From: Actinomycetota bacterium
Lineage (GTDB): Bacteria; Actinomycetota; Thermoleophilia; Solirubrobacterales; Solirubrobacteraceae
Direction of reading: 5' to 3'
DNA: 8,935 nt
Assembly (NCBI GenBank): GCA_005888335.1
Contig: VAWY01000083.1
Coordinates: 1 to 8,935, forward strand
Shown here: positions 6,562-8,935 of the stretch, piece by piece
Position numbering within the stretch: position 1 is the stretch's first letter
Layout: the number at the start of each line of letters is the position of its first letter
Notes under the pieces: model-generated
The model's database searches: none
The model's input: the letters and a program-made list of their open reading frames with translations, nothing else
Told to the model about the DNA's origin: nothing
Program-made: the position numbers and the translations under genes

Positions 6562-6603
6562 CCCGACTGCTCAGCATGACCGCCGGCCGGAGGCCGAAGC
6601 GTC

Positions 6604-7818
6604 CTACTGGATCGCGTCGTAGACCTTGAACATCGGCAGGTACATCGAGATGACGACGAACCCGACGATGCTGCCGATGACGACGATCATCACCGGCTCG
6701 AGGATCGACGTGAGCGACTTGACCGCCGCCTCGACCTCGTCCTCGTAGAAGTCCGCGACCTTCGACAGCGTCTGCTCCAGGCCGCCGGTCTCCTCGCCCA
6801 CACCCACCATGTGGTGGACCAGGGCGGGGAACACGGGCTCGCGCTCGAGGGCGGCCTGAATCGTGCCGCCCGAGGCGACCGACGCGCTGACGCTGTCCAT
6901 CGCCTTCTCGACAACCACGTTGCCCGACGTCTTGCCGGTCACGCTGATCGCCTCGAGCATGGGAACGCCCGCCGAGACCAGCGAAGAGAGCGTCCGGGAC
7001 CAGCGCGCGAGCGCGATCTTCTGGACGATGTCGCCGATCTTCATCGGCACGCGCAGCTTGAAGCGGTCCCATCCGGAGCGGCCGGCCTCGGTGCGCCTCC
7101 AGCGCGTGAACAGGACGACCACTCCCACCACGACGCCCACGAGCAGGTACGGGTAGTGGCGGACGATGTCGCTGAGCCCGAGCGTGAAGCGGGTCAGGCC
7201 CGGCAACTGGGCGCCGTTCTCCTTGAAGACCTTGGCGAACACCGGGACGATGAACCCGATCATCGCCAGGAGGACGAGCATGGCGAACGACAGGACGACG
7301 GTCGGGTAGACCATCGCCGAGCGCACCTGGCGGCGCAGCTTGTCCTCGGACTCGAGATGGTCGGCGACGCGGATGAGCGTCGTCTCGAGGAAGCCGCCGG
7401 TTTCGCCCGCACGGACCATCGAGACGTAGAGGACGCTGAAGACCTTGGGATGGCGCTCGAGGGCGTCGGACAGCGAGCTGCCGGACTCGACGTTCTTGCG
7501 CACGTCGACGAGCGCCGCCTTGAGCTTCTTGGACTCGGTCTGCTCCTCGAGCACCCGCAAGGCGCGCAGCAGCGTCAGGCCGGCCGACACCATGGTGGCA
7601 AGCTGGCGCGTCATCACCATCAGGTCGTGTGACTTGATGCGGCTGAAGGCGTCGAAGCTGATCTCCAGCGCCGTCCTCTTGGGCTGGATGCCCAGCACGG
7701 TCAGGCCGCGTTGGCGCAGCTGCTCGGTGACCGCCTCGATCGACGGGCCCTCGAGCTCGCCCCGGACCGGCCCGCCCAGGGTGTCGACGGCGCGGAACGA
7801 GAAGACTGCGGCGCTCAC
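6604..7818 (-). CDS. pilC: Type IV pilus inner-membrane platform protein PilC
   Basis: 404-aa polytopic membrane protein of the GspF/PilC family, full length. It is the membrane platform on which the cytoplasmic ATPases act to insert or extract pilins. Two T2SSF repeats are visible: 63-190 (RQLATMVSAGLTLLRAL, then MVRAGETGGFLETTL) and 265-392 (WSRTLSSLVSAGVPMLEAI, then MVGVGEETGGLEQTL), each with the E-T-G-G motif. Membrane helices fall at about 171-194, 222-238 and 373-397, the last within the usual LEPVMIVVIGSIVGFVVISMYLPMF end. The start is GTG at 7818, overlapping the pilT stop as GTGA; the ribosome-binding site is weak, so coupling to pilT is likely. Confidence 0.96.
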   Translation of the reverse strand: MSAAVFSFRAVDTLGGPVRGELEGPSIEAVTEQLRQRGLTVLGIQPKRTALEISFDAFSRIKSHDLMVMTRQLATMVSAGLTLLRALRVLEEQTESKKLKAALVDVRKNVESGSSLSDALERHPKVFSVLYVSMVRAGETGGFLETTLIRVADHLESEDKLRRQVRSAMVYPTVVLSFAMLVLLAMIGFIVPVFAKVFKENGAQLPGLTRFTLGLSDIVRHYPYLLVGVVVGVVVLFTRWRRTEAGRSGWDRFKLRVPMKIGDIVQKIALARWSRTLSSLVSAGVPMLEAISVTGKTSGNVVVEKAMDSVSASVASGGTIQAALEREPVFPALVHHMVGVGEETGGLEQTLSKVADFYEDEVEAAVKSLTSILEPVMIVVIGSIVGFVVISMYLPMFKVYDAIQ

Positions 7819-8935
7819 CGGACCACCGCCCCGCTGCCGTTGGTCACGCCGGCGCCGTGGCCAATGACGGGCGCGACGCCGCCGCCGAGCAGCCGGCCGA
7901 GCTCCTCGGCGTTGCCCGCCCGCTGGATGGCCAGCTCGCGGGTGATCTTGCCCTTGCGCACGAGCTCGGCGAGCGCAGCGTCCATCGTCTGCATGCCGTG
8001 CGCGGCGCCGGTCTGCATCGCCGAGTAGACCTGGTGGGTCTTGCCCTCGCGGATCAGGTTGCGGACGGCCGGGGTCGGCACCAGGGCCTCGACGGCGACC
8101 ACGCGGCCCGCGCCGTCGGCGGTCGGCAGCAGCTGCTGGGTCAGGACGCCCTGCAGCGAGACCGACAGCATCATGCGCACCTGGCCCTGCTGCTCGGCCG
8201 GGAAGACGTCGATGATGCGGTCGATCGTCTGCGGCGCGTCCTGCGTGTGCAGCGTGGCGAAGACGAGGTGACCGGTCTCGGCGGCGGTCAGCGCGGTGGA
8301 GATCGTCTCCAGGTCGCGCATCTCGCCCACCAGGACGATGTCGGGATCCTGGCGCAGCGCGGCCTTCAGCGCGGCGGAGAACGACAGGGCGTCCGACCCC
8401 AGCTCGCGCTGGTTGACCAGGCAGCGCTTGTGCGAGTGGAGAAACTCGATCGGGTCCTCCACGGTCATGATGTGCTCGTCGCGCGTCGCGTTGATCACGT
8501 CGAGCATCGCGGCCAGCGAGGTCGACTTGCCCGAGCCGGTCGGGCCGGTCACGAGGACCAGGCCGCGCGGCTTCTTGACGAGCTCCTTGACGACCGGCGG
8601 CAGCCCGAGCGAGTCCAGCGGCGGGATCTCGGTCGGGATGAGGCGGAACGCGGCACCGACGGCCAGGCGCTGCTGGTAGGCGTTCACGCGGAAGCGCGCG
8701 GCGCCGGGGATCGAGTAGGCGAAGTCGAGCTGGCGCTCGCGCTCGAAGCGCGCGCGCTGGTCGTCGTTGAGGATCCCGTAGACCAGCTCGCGCGTGTCCT
8801 GCTGGGTGAGCTTCGGGAAGCCCTCCAGCGGCTTGAGGTGCCCGCGCACGCGGATCGTCGGCGCAGCGCCGGCGGTGATGTGCAGGTCCGACGCGCGGTG
8901 GTCGAGGACCGCGAGGAGGATGTCGGCGAAATCGA
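7815..8935 (-). CDS. pilT: PilT-type retraction ATPase, 5' end beyond window
   Basis: Cytoplasmic hexameric ATPase that powers pilus retraction through PilC. 372 residues are visible from codon 8933; the open frame reaches the window edge, and DFADILLAVLDHRASDLHITAG shows the family N-terminal helix and ASDLH motif, so only a few residues are missing. A GTG at 8849 is internal and not the start. Counting from 8933: Walker A GPTGSGKST at 130-138, Asp box MTVEDPIEFLH at about 156-166, Walker B PDIVLVGEMRD, His box TGHLVFATLHT, and the retraction-linked C-terminal motif (usually AIRNLIRE) as AVRNLIRE. The end lies in a Gly/Ala-rich tail. It is a clear paralogue of the ATPase at 830-1, with the same motif order, but keeps the normal N-terminus and the AIRNLIRE-like motif, so it is the better candidate for the main retraction motor. 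Confidence 0.96.
   Translation of the reverse strand, partial: DFADILLAVLDHRASDLHITAGAAPTIRVRGHLKPLEGFPKLTQQDTRELVYGILNDDQRARFERERQLDFAYSIPGAARFRVNAYQQRLAVGAAFRLIPTEIPPLDSLGLPPVVKELVKKPRGLVLVTGPTGSGKSTSLAAMLDVINATRDEHIMTVEDPIEFLHSHKRCLVNQRELGSDALSFSAALKAALRQDPDIVLVGEMRDLETISTALTAAETGHLVFATLHTQDAPQTIDRIIDVFPAEQQGQVRMMLSVSLQGVLTQQLLPTADGAGRVVAVEALVPTPAVRNLIREGKTHQVYSAMQTGAAHGMQTMDAALAELVRKGKITRELAIQRAGNAEELGRLLGGGVAPVIGHGAGVTNGSGAVVR

Noticed and set aside
6422..7072. A 216-codon minus-strand frame overlapping the pilC end and first pilin leader
   Set aside because: Out of frame with both genes and Arg/Gly-rich, with no domain; PilC and pilin frames are unambiguous.
1..8935. CRISPR arrays, insertion sequences, tRNA or rRNA genes
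   Set aside because: No regular repeats with spacers, terminal inverted repeats, transposase-like frames or structural RNA sequence were seen; all coding space is explained by the pilus genes.

Overview
The window is about 70% GC and carries one co-directional gene cluster on the minus strand, read from position 8935 down to 1. It encodes a type IVa-style pilus apparatus. The base composition, the gene order pilT-pilC-pilin-pilin-pilM-pilN-pilO-(pilP slot)-pilD-pilT, and the Pro/Ala-rich envelope proteins suggest an actinobacterium of the Thermoleophilia/Solirubrobacterales kind. That taxonomic guess comes from recalled family resemblance and was not searched.

Layout in transcription order: (1) 8935-7815, PilT-type ATPase, cut by the right edge a few residues into the protein; (2) 7818-6604, PilC inner-membrane platform; (3) 6476-6012, first prepilin; (4) 5862-5323, second prepilin, with the strongest ribosome-binding site in the window; (5) 5248-4199, PilM; (6) 4202-3474, PilN; (7) 3477-2767, PilO; (8) 2770-1649, a single-pass protein of unrecognised family in the position PilP usually holds; (9) 1652-897, PilD prepilin peptidase; (10) 830-1, a second PilT-type ATPase, cut by the left edge and with an abnormal 5' end. 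PilT/PilC and every junction from PilM to PilD overlap by four bases (ATGA or GTGA), which indicates translational coupling. The only real gaps lie around the two pilins (6477-6603, 5863-6011, 5249-5322) and before the second pilT (831-896). Two of the gaps hold strong hairpins.

How the parts would work together: PilD cuts the prepilin leaders and methylates the new N-terminus. PilC with cytoplasmic hexameric ATPases inserts and removes pilin subunits at the membrane. PilM (cytoplasmic) binds the PilN N-terminal tail, and PilN/PilO extend through the membrane as the alignment complex. No PilQ secretin, PilB extension ATPase or lipoprotein PilP is visible. A missing secretin fits a monoderm cell; PilB may lie just outside the right edge.

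Most of the region is a recognisable pilus operon. The points worth a second look are: the frame break at the start of the second pilT, the unrecognised PilP-position protein, a PilM whose two usual nucleotide-site aspartates are both histidine, a perfect 14-bp hairpin after the major pilin gene, and paired pilins sharing a C-terminal cysteine loop of fixed size.
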